Assembly: GCA_964036045.1 (NCBI GenBank) | Contig: OZ038378.1 | Span: forward strand, 59,681,408-59,745,407 | DNA: 64,000 nucleotides | Direction of reading: 5' to 3' | Origin: Eutreptiella sp. 'Long Island Sound 2002' | Lineage: Eukaryota; Euglenozoa; Euglenophyceae; Eutreptiales; Eutreptiaceae | Shown here: piece after piece, positions 12,290-23,305 of the stretch | How positions within the stretch are numbered: the first letter of the stretch is position 1 | Layout of the letters: each line of letters starts with the position of its first letter | The notes under the pieces: generated by a model | What the model saw: the letters and a program-made list of their open reading frames with translations, nothing else | Told to the model about the DNA's origin: nothing | Database searches by the model: none | Translations under genes and position numbers: made by a program

Positions 12290-12600
12290 ACGGGCCAAAA
12301 GCGCTTATAGGAGCATCCCAAGTGGTGTAGTAACAAATTCGAGAAAGCTCATTTTGCTTGCCCCGGGGACCCAAGTGGACCCACCGATCGCCTCCACCGT
12401 GCGCGGCCCGGGCTGCCCTCCGGCTCCAACAAATGACCACTGGTACGGCGTCTAGGTTTCTTGTTTGGCGATTGTGAGGCTTGGAGCCTACAAAAAGTGG
12501 AGGGTTACTGTGGAGTAGTTGCCCTCGGAATTCGGATTTGAGGCATATAGCCCAACATGCGGCCCATTCGTGGTTTTGGGGCTGTTTGACACAAACTGCT
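12290..12600 (-). repeat. Interspersed repeat, copy C (inverted)
   Basis: Inverted relative to copies A and B. 'gagcatcccaagtggt' near 12,321 is the complement of 'accacttgggatgctc' in copy A, and 'ttggcgattgtgaggc' corresponds to the 'gaatcgccca' landmark. The surrounding DNA (11,750-12,280) holds other similar degenerate modules with phrases such as 'cagcccattttcaagg'. Confidence 0.55.
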
Positions 12601-12776
12601 CACATTGTGGGCCTTTTATTTGGCCATTTGTTGGCCGTTTTCTCGACAATATCTCGGATTAGAGGGCAATAAAGGGCTGTTTGCCACGGGACCACCTAGG
12701 CCGTAGGATGCCTAGAGTAGATAAGAGCCCGAAGCATTGGAACGGAGTAATGGCCAAGGTCCAAAGGAGATGTGTA

Positions 12777-12817
12777 GCTTGCTTGTTGCTTGTTGCTTGT
12801 TGCTTGTTGCTTGTTAG
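12777..12817. repeat. Heptanucleotide (GCTTGTT)n
   Basis: Five near-perfect tandem copies of gcttgtt. A related complementary-strand phrase, 'caacaagcaaacaagcaaca', occurs near 11,060. Located 30 bases before the first (CATA)n array. Confidence 0.9.
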
Positions 12818-12847
12818 CTACATTTAACGGAAGAGGGTTGTAGGAAC

Positions 12848-12908
12848 ATGCATACATACATACATACATACCTACATACATACATACATACATACATACA
12901 TACATACA

Positions 12909-12942
<34 letters not shown>

Positions 12943-12963
12943 CATACATACATACATACATAT
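12848..12963. repeat. (CATA)n microsatellite, left array
   Basis: About 115 bp of CATA tandem repeats with two single-base interruptions. Its frames encode repetitive (HTYI)n or (MYVC)n strings that are not genes. It has the same orientation as the longer array at 23,320-23,775, so the two arrays bracket the GC-rich block. Confidence 0.97.
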
Positions 12964-13317
12964 AGCGGAGTCCCCGCCGGCGAATCCGAGGTTCTTCCTC
13001 GAAGGGGCCCACGAGCCCAGGGGACGCCACCGGGTTTTAACGGCCAAGCCGGACGGAGCTCCCACCGGCGACCCCCCCCCCCACGAGGGAGGGAGCACAC
13101 AACAACCGCCAGCCCCCCCCCCCCCTTCAGCCCCCCCGAAACAAAGGGACTCCGGCGCGGAGGGTTGGGGATATAGTCCCATGCCGCGCGGCCATGAATC
13201 GACATGGCCCTACACCCGCTGATACACGCCCCCCCCCCCCTCGCTCAAGAGGGGCCCCCGACGTCCCCCGGGCAGGGAGCAACCCCCCCCCCCCCCCCCT
13301 CAGGGAACGGCCGCCCT

Positions 13318-13848
13318 CAGGAGCCCTCGCCAAGCTCCTGGGGGCCTATCGGGGTTCGCCCCCGAGCCCGCCCGGCCCTTCCACGCCCCCCCTCACCAAC
13401 CGCAACCCAGGGGCCCGCCCGGTCTCCCCCGCGCCGGCCCACAACCACCAGGGACCCGGGCCCCGGAGCCCCGGTGCCCGGCCCCGCCTGCCCCCCCGGT
13501 ATCCATCCGGCGGGGCCCGTCCCGGTCCGGTTCGGCCGCGAGGGGACGGCGTGGCGCCCCCCCCCGCCTCCACCACGATTCGCCCCCGTGGATGATGCTC
13601 GGCGGGATTCGTCCCCGCCGAGCGGGGTGCGGGCCCTACCGCTGACCGCGGCCCCCCCGACACCTGGAGCGCCCCGGGCTCCCCGGCCGACTTTGGCCAG
13701 CCCCGGCCGCTCCTCTGCCCGGTCGGCCGCACGGTGACGCTCTGCGGCTGAGCTCACCACACCCCCGTCCCCCTCGCGCGCGCGCCCACCCACCAGCCCA
13801 CAGCCCCCCCCCCAACGTGCACGCCGAGCCCCCACCGCCCCCCCACTC
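13318..13848. repeat. 0.5-kb duplicated module, copy 1
   Basis: Closely similar to 19,913-20,414. Both begin 'gggagccctcgcc', pass through 'ttcgcccccgagcccgcccg', 'ggtatccatccggcg' and the ctcggcggg hairpin, and end with 'cacccaccagcccacagccc', a C run and 'aacgtgcacgccg'. Copy 1 has about 30 extra bases after 'ggtctccccc'. The second copy lies inside the 23/26-bp array. Confidence 0.9.
13598..13622. other. 9-bp-stem hairpin in duplicated module
   Basis: CTCGGCGGG pairs with CCCGCCGAG across a 7-base loop. The same hairpin is retained in the other module copy near 20,157-20,181. Function unknown. Confidence 0.7.
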
Positions 13849-14144
13849 TCCCGCCCCGCCTCTCTCAGGTGGCGAAGCCCCCGAGGCGGGCTGCCGCAGC
13901 CGCCGACGGACGGCCGCCTTGCGAACAAGAGGACCCCCGCACGCGGTGGGGGTCCAGGCCTTGCACCCCTTCCCCCTGCCACACGCATCATGGCGTTGCA
14001 TGTGTCATACCTCCCTCCCTATGCACCATGTGTCATGGCCGCGAGTGGCCTTTGCCTCCCCTCCCCCACACCGAAACCGCACGGGGGGGGGGCGAAGGCC
14101 CCTGGGTGGGGCCCCCAGAACCCTTGCAGCTGCGCCTCCCGACT

Positions 14145-14194
14145 GGAGGGTGGTGGGGCCCGCCGGTGCGCGGTTCGAGCCCCCGCCACCCTCC
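14145..14194. other. 14-bp-stem hairpin with T-loop-like apex (1)
   Basis: GGAGGGTGGTGGGG (14,145-14,158) pairs with CCCCGCCACCCTCC (14,181-14,194), with one G-T type pair. The 22-base loop ends in 'gcgcggttcgagc', which contains a tRNA B-box/T-loop-like GGTTCGAGC. No D-arm or anticodon arm lies upstream, so it is not a tRNA. Confidence 0.7.
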
Positions 14195-14255
14195 ATCCAC
14201 CTGCCGCGACCCCCTGACCCCCCCCCCTGTCCCCCCCCTGTCCCCCACCCCGGCT

Positions 14256-14299
14256 GGGGCGGCGCGGCCCGCGCGCGCGGTTCGAGCCCGCGCCGCCCC
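14256..14299. other. 12-bp-stem hairpin with T-loop-like apex (2)
   Basis: GGGGCGGCGCGG (14,256-14,267) pairs perfectly with CCGCGCCGCCCC (14,288-14,299). The 20-base loop, beginning 'cccgc' and ending 'gcgcggttcgagc', is nearly the same as that of the hairpin at 14,145-14,194, although the stem sequences differ. Confidence 0.75.
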
Positions 14300-14455
14300 T
14301 TGTTGCATTATACGGGCAGTGCGGGCCGCCAGGAGAGCGGAGGGGCCCCGCACTGCCCCGAGCGCCCCCCCCCACGACAGCTGGCGCTAAAGGCCAACAG
14401 GCACCTGGCGGGCTGTTGTGCAGGGGGGACGAGGCGACCGGGCGCTTCGTACCCG

Positions 14456-14505
14456 CCCCCAACGGGGTCTGTACCCACGGCACCGGCACAGACCCCCGTT
14501 GGGGG
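14456..14505. other. Long inverted repeat hairpin
   Basis: CCCCCAACGGGGTCTGT pairs with ACAGACCCCCGTTGGGGG, with one bulged base, across a 15-base loop. This is a third strong hairpin within 360 bases. It is not followed by a T-run, so there is no reason to call it a terminator. Confidence 0.75.
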
Positions 14506-15054
14506 GTAGCCACACCACCACCCACCACAGCACCACGGCCACGGGAGGAAGGGAATAGCCCCGGGCAACGGCCTCCCCCAGGCCGAAGGAGGGTGCCGAC
14601 CGCCAGGCTCATCCTGGCCCCCCATTTCCTCTTCATTGTCATCCCCCTTGGCCGACCCGGCCCACACTCCCCGCGGCGGATAAGTTCCTGGGGTAGACCC
14701 CTAAGAACTTTGGTGACGGAAACACAGGTCGTGGTTTCGCACCCGGCGACGTGGGGAGCCTCCGCCCCCACGGGACCCCAGGGCACCCCGGCCATCCCAG
14801 CCGGGGATAACCCGCCGCCAGCGCCCCAGCCCCCATCCCCAGGCTTTCCGGCCTCAGTTCCCCTGTGTCTTCCTCGGCACATCCTCGTAGTGAACGGCTA
14901 GGTAGCAGGCCACACCCCCACACCATCCCATGGCACGCCCCCCACGCGCCCCACGCCGCCCCGGGCCTCCCACCAGGGGCCCGACTCTGGACCGTAGTCT
15001 GTCGAGCAGGGCCCCACACCCCCCGCCGCCCTCACGCCACCCCTCCCTCTACCC

Positions 15055-18000
15055 TACACGACAGCCCCACGCCGCTGCGCACCTGCACAGCCCCCCGCTG
15101 CCGCGCCCCTGCGCAGCCCCACGCTGCGCCCCTTCGCATCCCCCCGCTGCTGCGCACCTGCATAGCCCCCCGCTGCCGCGCCCGTGCGCGGCCCCACGCT
15201 GCCGCGCCCCTGCGCAGCCCCACGCTGCTGCGCACCTGCACAGCCCCACACTGCTGCGCCCCTGCGCGGACCCACGCTGCTGCGCACCTGCACAGCCCCA
15301 CACTGCTGCGCCCCTGCGCAGCCCCACGCTGCTGCGCACCTGCACAGCCCCACACCGCTGCGCCCCTGCGCGGCCCCACGCTGCTGCGCCCCTGCGCAGC
15401 TCCGCGCCGCGCCCATACGCGGCCCCATGTTGCGCCCCTGCGCAGCCTCCCACCACTGCGCCGCCGCTCGCTGCGCCCCTGCAAGCCCCACGCTGCTGCG
15501 CCCCTGCGCAGCCCCACGCTGCGCCCCTGCGCAGCCCCGCACTGCGCCCTTGTAAAGCCGCGCGCTGCGCCCCAGCGCACCCCCATGCCGCTGCGCCCCT
15601 ACGCAGCCCCCCCACCACCGCGCCGCCCCACACGGCTGCTCTGCGCAGCCCCACGCAGCAGCACCCCTGCGCAGCCCCACGCTGCTGCGCCCCCGCGCAG
15701 CTCCACGCTGCGCCCCTGCACAGCCCCATACTACACCTTTGCGCAACGCACAACCCAAGCGCTGCCCCACGCTACGCCCCTGCGTAGCCCCGCGCTGCTG
15801 CGCCCCTACGCAGCACCACGCAGCTGCGCCCCTGCGCAGTTCCACGCTACACCCCAGCGCAGCCCCACGCTGCTACGCCCCTGCACAGCCCCACAGTGCT
15901 GCGCCCCTGCGCAGCCCCACGCTGCTGCGCCCCAGCGCAGCCCCGCACCGCTCCCCTGCGCGGCCGCACGCCGCGCCCATACGCGGCCCCACGCTGCGCC
16001 CCTGCGCAGCCCCGTGCGGCGCACCTGCGCAACCCCACACTGCTGCGCCCCTGCGCCGCACCGCACTGCAGCCCGGAGCAACCCCACGCTGCACCCCTAC
16101 ACAGCCCCACGCTGCGCCCCTGCGCGGCCCCACACTGTTGCGCCCCTGCACGGCCCCATGCCGCGCCCCTGCGCAGCCCCACGCTGCTGTGCTCCTGCGC
16201 GGCCCCGCGCCGCGCCCCTGCACGGCCCCGCGCCGCACCCCTGCGCGGCCCCATGCTGCGCCCTGCGCAATTCCACGCTGCGCCCCTGCGCAGCCCCGCA
16301 CCGCGCCCCTGCGCGGCCCCATGCTGCGCCCCTCCCTACCCAGCCCCACGCTGCACCCCTACCCAGCCCCACGCTGCGCCCCTGCGCAGCCCCCACGCAG
16401 CCCCACGCTGCGCCCCTGCGCAGCCCCGCACCGCGCCCCTGCGCGGCCCCATGCCGCGCCCATACGCGGCTTCACGCGGCACTCCTGCGCGGGCCCACGC
16501 TGCACCCCTGCCCAGCCCCTCGCTGCGCCCCTGCGCAGCCCCACGCTGCACCCCTGCGCGGCCCCACGCTGTTGCGCCCCTGCGCAACCCCGCGCTTCGC
16601 CCCTGCACAGCCCCACGCGGCGCCCCTGCGCAACCCCGCGCTGCGCCCCTGCGCAGCCCCGCACTGCTATGCCCCTGTGCCGCCCCAAAGCGTTGCGCCC
16701 CTGCGCAGCCCCACGCTGCGCCCTTACGCAGCCCCACGCTGCGCCCATGCGCAGCCCCACGCTGCTATTCCCCTGCACGGCCCCGTGCCGCGCCCCGGCG
16801 CAGCCCCACGCTGCTATGCCCCTGCGCAGCCCCACGCAGCTGCGCCCCTGCGCGGCCCCGCGCCGCGCCCCTGCACGGCCCCATGCCGCGCCCATACGTG
16901 GCCCCCCGCTGCACTCCTGCGCGGCCCCACGCTGCGCCCCTGCCCAGCCCCGCGCTGCGCCCCTGCACAGCCCCACGTTGCTGCTCCCCTGCGCGGCCCC
17001 ACGCTGCTGCGCCCCTGCGCAGCCCCGCGCTTCGCATCTGCGCAGCCCCACGCCCCGCCGCTGCGCAGCCCCGCGCTGCGCCCCTGCGCCGCACCACGCT
17101 GCGCCCCTACGCAGCCCCACGCTGCGCCCCTGCGCGGCCCCACGCTGCCGCGCCCCTTCACGGCCCCATACCACGCCCCGGCGCAGCCCCACGCTGCTGC
17201 GCCCCTGCGCAGCCCCACGCTGTGCCCCTGCGCAGCCCCCCGCTGCTGCGCCCCTACTCAGCCCCCCGATGCGCCCCATTCGCGGCCCCACGCTGCGCCC
17301 CGGCGCAACCCCGTGCTGCTACGCCCCTGCGCAGCCCCACGCTGCTGCGCCTCTGCGCGGCCCTGCGCCGCGCCCCTTCACAGCCCCATGCCACGCCCAT
17401 ACGCGGCCCCACGCTGCACTCCAGCGCGGCCCCACGCTGCGCCCCGGCCCAGCCCCGCGCTGCGCCCCTGCGCGGCCCCACGCTGCTGCTCCTCTGCGCG
17501 GCCCCACGCTGCTGCGCCCCTGCGCGGCCCCACGCTGCGCCCCGGCCCAGCCCCGCGCTGCGCCCCCGCGCAGCCCCACGCTGCGCCCCAGCGCAGCCCA
17601 CCGCTGCTGCGCCCCTGCACAGCCTGACGCCGCGCCCATGCGCGGCCCCACACTGCACTCCTCCGCGGCCCCACGCTGCGCCCCTGCCCAGCCCCGCGCT
17701 GCGCCCTTGCCCAGCCGCACGCTGTGCCCCTGAGCAGCCCCACACTACTGCGCCCCTACGCACCCCCACGTTACGCCCCTGTGCTGCCCCACGCTGCGCC
17801 CCTGCTCAGCCCCACGCTGCTGCTCCCCTGCGCGGCCCCCCGCTGCTGCGCCCCTACGCAGCCCCACGCTGCTGCGCCCCTGCACGGCCCCACGCTGCAC
17901 CCCTACACAGCCCCACGCTGCGCCCCTGCGCGGCCCCACACTGTTGCGCCCCTGCACGGCCCCATGCTGCGCCCCTGCGCAGCCCCACGCTGCTGCGCTC

Positions 18001-19905
18001 CTGCGAGGCCCCGCGCCGCGCCCCTGCACGGCCCCGCGCCGCACCCCTGCGCGGCCCCATGCTGCGCCCCTGCGCAGCCTCACGCTGCGCCCCTGCGCAG
18101 CCCCGCACCGCGCCCCTGCGCGGCCCCATGCTGCGCCCCTACCCAGCCCCACGCTGCACCCCTACCCAGCCCCACGCTGCGCCCCTGCGCAGCCCCCACG
18201 CAGCCCCACGCTGCGCCCCTGCGCAGCCCCCACGCAGCCCCACGCTGCGCCCCTGCGCAGACCCGCACTGTGCCCCTGCGCGGCCCCATGCCGCGCCCAT
18301 ACGCGGCCCCACGCGGCACTCCTGCGCGGGCCCACGCTGCACCCCTGCCCAGCCCCTCGCTGCGCCCCTGCGCAGCCCCGCGCTGCACCCCTGCGCGGCC
18401 CCACGCTGTTGCGCCCCTGCGCAACCCCGCGCTTCGCCCCTGCGGAGCCCCACGCGGCTCCCCTGCGCAACCCCGCGCTGCGCCCTTGCGCAGCCCCGCA
18501 CTGATATGCTCCTGTGCCGCCCCAAAGCGTTGCGCCCCTGCGCAGCCCCACGCTGCGCCCCTACGCAGCCCCACGCTGCGCCCCTGCGCAGCCCCACGCT
18601 GCGGCGCCCCTGCACGGCCCCGTGCCGCGCCCCGGCGCAGCCCCACGCTGCTACGCCCCTGCGCAGCCCGACGCAGTTGTGCCCCTGCGCGGCCCCGCGT
18701 CGCGCCCCTGCACGGCCCCGTGCCGCGCCCATACGCGGCCCCACGCTGCACTCCTGCGCGGCCCCACGCTGCGCCCCTGCCCAGCCTCGCGCTGCGCCCC
18801 TGCACAGCCCCACGCTACTGCTCCCGTGCGCGGCCCCACGCTCCTGCGCCCCTGCGCAGCCCCGCGCTTCGCATCTGCGCAGCCCCACGCTGCGCCCCTG
18901 CGCAGCCCCGCGCTGCGCCCCTGCACAGCCCGTCGCTGCTGCTCCCCTGCGCGGCCCCACGCTGCTGCGCCCTTGCGCAGCCCCGCGTTTCGCATCTGCG
19001 CAGCCCCATGCCGCGCCCCTGCGCAGCCCCGCGCTGCGCCCCTGCGCCGCACCACGCTGCGCCCCTACGCAGCCCCACGCTGCGCCCCTGCGCGGCCCCA
19101 CGCTGCTGCGCCCCTTCACGGCCCCATACCACGCCCCGGCGCAGCCCCACGCTGTTGCGCTCCTGCGCAGCCCCACGCTGCGCCCCTGCGCAGCCCCACG
19201 CTGCGCCCCTGCGCAGCCCCACGCTGCGCCCCTGCGCGGCCCCACGCTGCTGCGCCCCTTCACGGCCCCATACCACGCCCCGGCGCAGCCCCACGCTGTT
19301 GCGCCCCTGCGCAGCCCCACGCTGCGCCCCTGCGCAGCCCCACGCTGCTGCGCCCCTACTGAGCCCCCCGCTACGCCACATTCGCGGCCCCACGCTGCGC
19401 CCCGGCGCAACCCCGCGCTGCTACGCCCCTCCGCAGCCCCACGCTGCTGCGCCCCTGCGCGGCCCTGCGCCGCGCCCCTTCACGGCCCCATGCCACGCCC
19501 ATACGCGGCCCCACGCTGCACTCCTGCGCGGCCCCACATTGCGCCCCGGCCCAGCCCCGCGCTGCGCCCCTGCGCGGCCCCACGCTGCTGCTCCCCTGCG
19601 CGGCCCCACGCTGCTGCGCCCCTGCGCAGCCCCAGACTGCTACGCCCCGGCGCCGCCCCACACTGCTTTGCCCCTGCGCCGCCGCACGCTGCGCCCCCGT
19701 GCAGCCCCACGCTGCGCCCCTGCGCAGCCCCGCGCCGCGCCCCTGCGCGGCCCCATGGCGCACCCATGCGCGGCCCCACGCCGCGCTCCTACGCGGCCCC
19801 ACGCTGCACCCTTCCGCGGCCGCACGTTGCGCCCCTGCGCTGCCCCACGCTGCTGCGCCCCTACGCAGCCCCGCGCTGCTGCGCCCCTGCACCGCTCCAC
19901 ACTGC
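15055..19905. repeat. GC-rich 23/26-bp satellite array, part 1
   Basis: Tandem units built on 'gcgcagccccacgctgc' followed by 'gcccct', about 23 bp long, or 26 bp when an extra 'ctg' triplet is present. Units vary, mainly cag/cgg, acgctgc/gcgccgc and gccccT/gcccAT. Each unit can fold as GCTGCGC-CCCT-GCGCAGC, and common variants are also self-complementary (GCCGCGC-CCCT-GCGCGGC; GCCGCG-CCCATA-CGCGGC). Larger duplications are visible: the segment around 16,140-17,250 resembles 17,945-19,360. Frames of up to 1,419 codons on + and about 420 on - run through the array because no stop can arise from the unit; they are not genes. Confidence 0.95.
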
Positions 19906-19912
19906 TACGCCC

Positions 19913-20414
19913 TCGGGAGCCCTCGCCCAGCCCCCGGGAGCCTCTCGGTGTTCGCCCCCGAGCCCGCCCGGCCCTTTCACCTCCCCCCTCACCAGCCGCA
20001 ACCCAGGGGCCTGCCCGGTCTCCCCCAGCCCCGGTGCCCAGCCCCGCCCGCCCCCCCGGTATCCATCCGGCGTGGCCCGTCCCGGTCCGGTTCGGCCGCG
20101 AGGGGACGGCGTGGCGCTCCCCCCCGCCTCCACCAGGATTCGCCCCCGTGGATGATGCTCGGCGGGATTCGTCCCCGCCGAGCGGGGTGCGGGCCCCACC
20201 GCTGACCGCGGCCCCCCCCACACCTCGACCGCCCGGGGCTCCCCGGCCGACTTTGGCCAGCCCCGGCCGCTCCTCTGCCCGGTCGGCCGCACGGCGACGC
20301 TCTACGGCTGAGCTCACCGCACCCCCGTCTCCCTCGCGCGCGCGCCCACCCACCAGCCCACAGCCCCCCCCCCCCCCCCCCCAACGTGCACGCCGTGACC
20401 CCAACGCCCCCCCA
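19913..20414. repeat. 0.5-kb duplicated module, copy 2
   Basis: Second copy of the 13,318-13,848 module, embedded in and interrupting the 23/26-bp array. Landmarks occur in the same order as in copy 1; the C run near 20,366 is longer. Confidence 0.9.
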
Positions 20415-22288
20415 CGCTGCTGCTCCACTGCGCGGCCCCCTGCTGCTGCGCCCCTACGCAGCCCCACACTGATGCGCCCCGGCGCCCCCCCCCACATCGC
20501 TGCTCCCCTGCGCAGCCCCACGCTGCTGCGCCCCTGCGCAGCCCCGCGCTGCGCCCCTGCGCCGCCCCACACTGCTGCGCCCCTTCGCCGCACCACGCTG
20601 CGCCCCCGCGTAGCCCCACGCTGCGCCCCTACTCAGTCCCACGCTGCGCCCCTGCGCAGCCCCACGCTGCTGCGCCCCTTCACGGCCCCATGCCGCGCCC
20701 CGGCGCAGCCCCACGCTGCTGCGCCCCTGCGCAACGCCACGCTGCGCCCCTGCGCAGCCCCACGCCGCGCCCCTGCGCAGCCCCGCGCTCCGCCCATGCG
20801 CGGCCCCACAGTGCAGTCCTGCGCGGCCCCACGCTGCGCCCCTGCACAGCCCCACACTACTGCGCCCCTGCGCAGCCCCACGTTACGCCCCTGCGCTGCC
20901 CCGCGCTGCGCCCCTGCGCTGCCCCACGCTGCGCCCCTGCTCAGCCCCGCGCTGCTGCGCCCCTGCGCCGCCCCACGCTGCGCCCCTGCGCAGCCCCACG
21001 CTACTGCGTCCCTGCACGGCCCCGCGCTGCGCCCCTGCGCAGCCCCGCGCCGCGCCCCTGCGCGGCCCCATGCCGCGCCCATACGCGGCCCCACGCCGCG
21101 CTCCTACGCGGCCCCACGCTGCACCCCTACGCGGCCGCACGCTGCACCACCTGCGCAGCCCCACGCTGCGCCCCTGCGCAGCCCCGCGCTGCTGCGCCCC
21201 TGCACCGCCCCACACCGCTATGCCCCTGCACCGCACCACGCTGCGCCCCTGCGCAGCCCCACGCTGATGCGCCCCTGCGCGGCCCCACGCTGCGCCCCTG
21301 CGCAGCCCCGCGCCGCGCCCCTGCGCGGCCCCATGCCGCGCCCGTACGCGGCCCCACGCCGCGCTCCTACGCGGCCCCACGCTGCACCCCTGCGCGGCCG
21401 CACGCTGCACCCCTGCACAGCCCCACGCTGCGCCCCTGCGCCACCCCACGCTGCGCCCCTGCGCAGCCCCACGCTACTGCGCCCCTGCACGGCCCCGCGC
21501 TGCGCCCCTGCGCAGCCCCGCGCCGCGCCCCTGCGCGGCCCCATGCCGCGCCCATACGCGGCCCCACGCCGCGCTCCTACGCGGCCCCACGCTGCACCCC
21601 TACGCGGCCGCACGCTGCACCACCTGCGCAGCCCCACGCTGCGCCCCTGCGCAGCCCCGCGCTGCTGCGCCCCTGCACCGCCCCACACCGCTATGCCCCT
21701 GCACCGCACCACGCTGCGCCCCTGCGCAGCCCCACGCTGATGCGCCCCTGCGCGGCCCCACGCTGCGCCCCTGCGCAGCCCCGCGCCGTGCCCCTGCGCG
21801 GCCCCATGCCGCGCCCGTACGCGGCCCCACGCTGCACCCCTGCGCGGCCGCACGCTGCACCCCTGCACAGCCCCACGCTGCGCCCCTGCGCAGCCCCGCG
21901 CTACTGCGCACGTGCACCGCCCCACACTGCGCCCCTGCACCGCACCACGCTGCGCCCCTGCGCAGCCCCTACGGAGCCCCACGCTGCGCCCCTGCGCCGC
22001 CCCACACGGCTGCGCCCCTGCACCGCCCCACACGGCTGCGCCCCTGCGCAGCCCCTACGCAGCCCCCTGTTGCGCCCCTGCGCAGCCCCGCGCCACGCCC
22101 CTGCGCGGCCCCACACTACTGCGCCCCTGCGCCGCCCCACACTACTGCGCCCCCGCACCGCAGCACGCTGCGCCCCTGCGCAGCCCCTACGTAGCCCCAC
22201 CCTGCGCCCCTGCGCGGCCCCACGCTGCTGCGCCTGTGCGAGGCCCCATGCCGCGCCCCGGCGCAGCCCCACGCTGCGCCCTTGCCGC
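20415..22288. repeat. GC-rich 23/26-bp satellite array, part 2
   Basis: The same repeat family resumes after the inserted module. A higher-order repeat is clear: 21,050-21,270 recurs at about 21,530-21,750 with an offset of 480 bp, including the distinctive 'gcacccctacgcggccgcac' and the following 'gcaccacctgcgcag'. Open frames through it are artefacts. Confidence 0.93.
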
Positions 22289-22290
22289 TA

Positions 22291-22838
22291 GTCCCGCCGC
22301 CCACAGAGGGGCCCTCATCGGGCGCGCCGGAGCCCTTGCACACGCGCCCCCCGCAGCCTGGCCTGCGCGGCGCGCGTGCCCTCGGCACGCCCGCCGACCC
22401 CATGGAGTGGGGCTCTCAGGGCCGCCGCCGACCACCCGCCGGTCCGCCCGCGCCGCCCCGCGGCCGCCACGGGCCCCGCACCCGCATGGCGCCCCTTCCA
22501 CCTCGGCCGCCCGCCGCTACCCACGCGCCCGGCCCCGGCCTCGGCCCCCAGGCCACGCTTCCAGCTTGCCGCAGGTCCCGCGGCCCGCAGCGGGGCCCGC
22601 ATCGGGCGCGCCGACCCCCTTGCACATGCGCCCCCCACGGCCTGGCCTGCGCGGCGCGCCCGCCCCGGGCGCGCCCGCCGACCCCATGGAGTCGGGCTCT
22701 TAGGGCCACCGCCGGCCGCCGGCCGGTACGCCCACACCGCCCCGCGACAGCCACGGGCCCCGCACCCGCATGGCGCCGCCTCCGCCTCGGCCGCCCGCCG
22801 CTACCCACGCGCCCGGCCCAGGCCTGGACCCCCCCGCC
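22291..22838. repeat. 284-bp tandem duplication
   Basis: Two head-to-tail GC-rich copies beginning 'gtcccgccgcccacag' (22,291) and 'gtcccgcggcccgcag' (22,575). Both contain 'catcgggcgcgccg', 'cctggcctgcgcggcgcg', 'cgaccccatggagt' and 'gccgctacccacgcgcccgg'. The period is 284 bp. There is no sign of coding constraint. Confidence 0.88.
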
Positions 22839-23305
22839 GGCCGTGCCGCGCGGCCTCCCGCACACGGGACACAGGGACGGGCACCAGATAATAGCCCATA
22901 CATAGTCCCCGCCCCCTCCACCCCCTTACACCAGCTCCGCACGGGACGTAGCCCCCTCCCCTGTCGCGGGGCAGTGGCGGCTGGAAGCAAGGGGAACCGG
23001 GGCCCTGCAGGTCCCCGGACAGGTGGTCCCTCCATACCGCCCCCCATCCCGCCTCCGTTTCGCGCAGGTGCGCACGCCCTCCCCCCACGGCGGGGGAGGG
23101 AACCAGGGTCACACGGACAGGTGGTCCCTCTCACAGCGACGCGCGCCCCCTCCCCCCCAGACAGAAGGCGGAACCCCCCCCCCCCCCCCCTCAGTCGTTG
23201 TCGGCACACGCCCGGCCAGCGTGACGCCGGCCGACTGCTCCCTTGCGCCCTGCCCAGGGAGAGCGTGTCTGGCAATTTCTCCCGCCGGCACGTGCTGGGT
23301 GCCCT
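22839..23305. other. GC-rich spacer, no gene
   Basis: C-rich spacer between the 284-bp duplication and the microsatellite. It contains the short direct repeat 'cggacaggtggtccctc' twice (near 23,016 and 23,113). No supportable ORF. Confidence 0.5.

Larger units (their letters stand above)
12964..15054. other. GC-rich block with C-homopolymers, no supported gene
   Basis: Very GC-rich, with many C runs of 8-15 bases. Long open frames exist in all six frames because stop codons are AT-rich; their Pro/Arg/Ala/Gly composition is what GC bias alone would give. No domain is recognised. The block contains the duplicated module 13,318-13,848 and the hairpins at 13,598-13,622, 14,145-14,194, 14,256-14,299 and 14,456-14,505. 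Confidence 0.6.

Noticed and set aside
12964-15054. Ribosomal DNA or its spacer, suggested by the GC-rich hairpins
   Set aside because: No conserved rRNA segment was recognised on either strand.
14865-22291. Very long open frames (up to 1,419 codons on +, about 420 on -) across the GC-rich array
   Set aside because: All six frames are open because the 23/26-bp unit contains no stop in any frame. The peptides are simple Pro/Ala/Arg/Cys or Gly/Ala/Arg repeats, which is what the DNA repeat forces.
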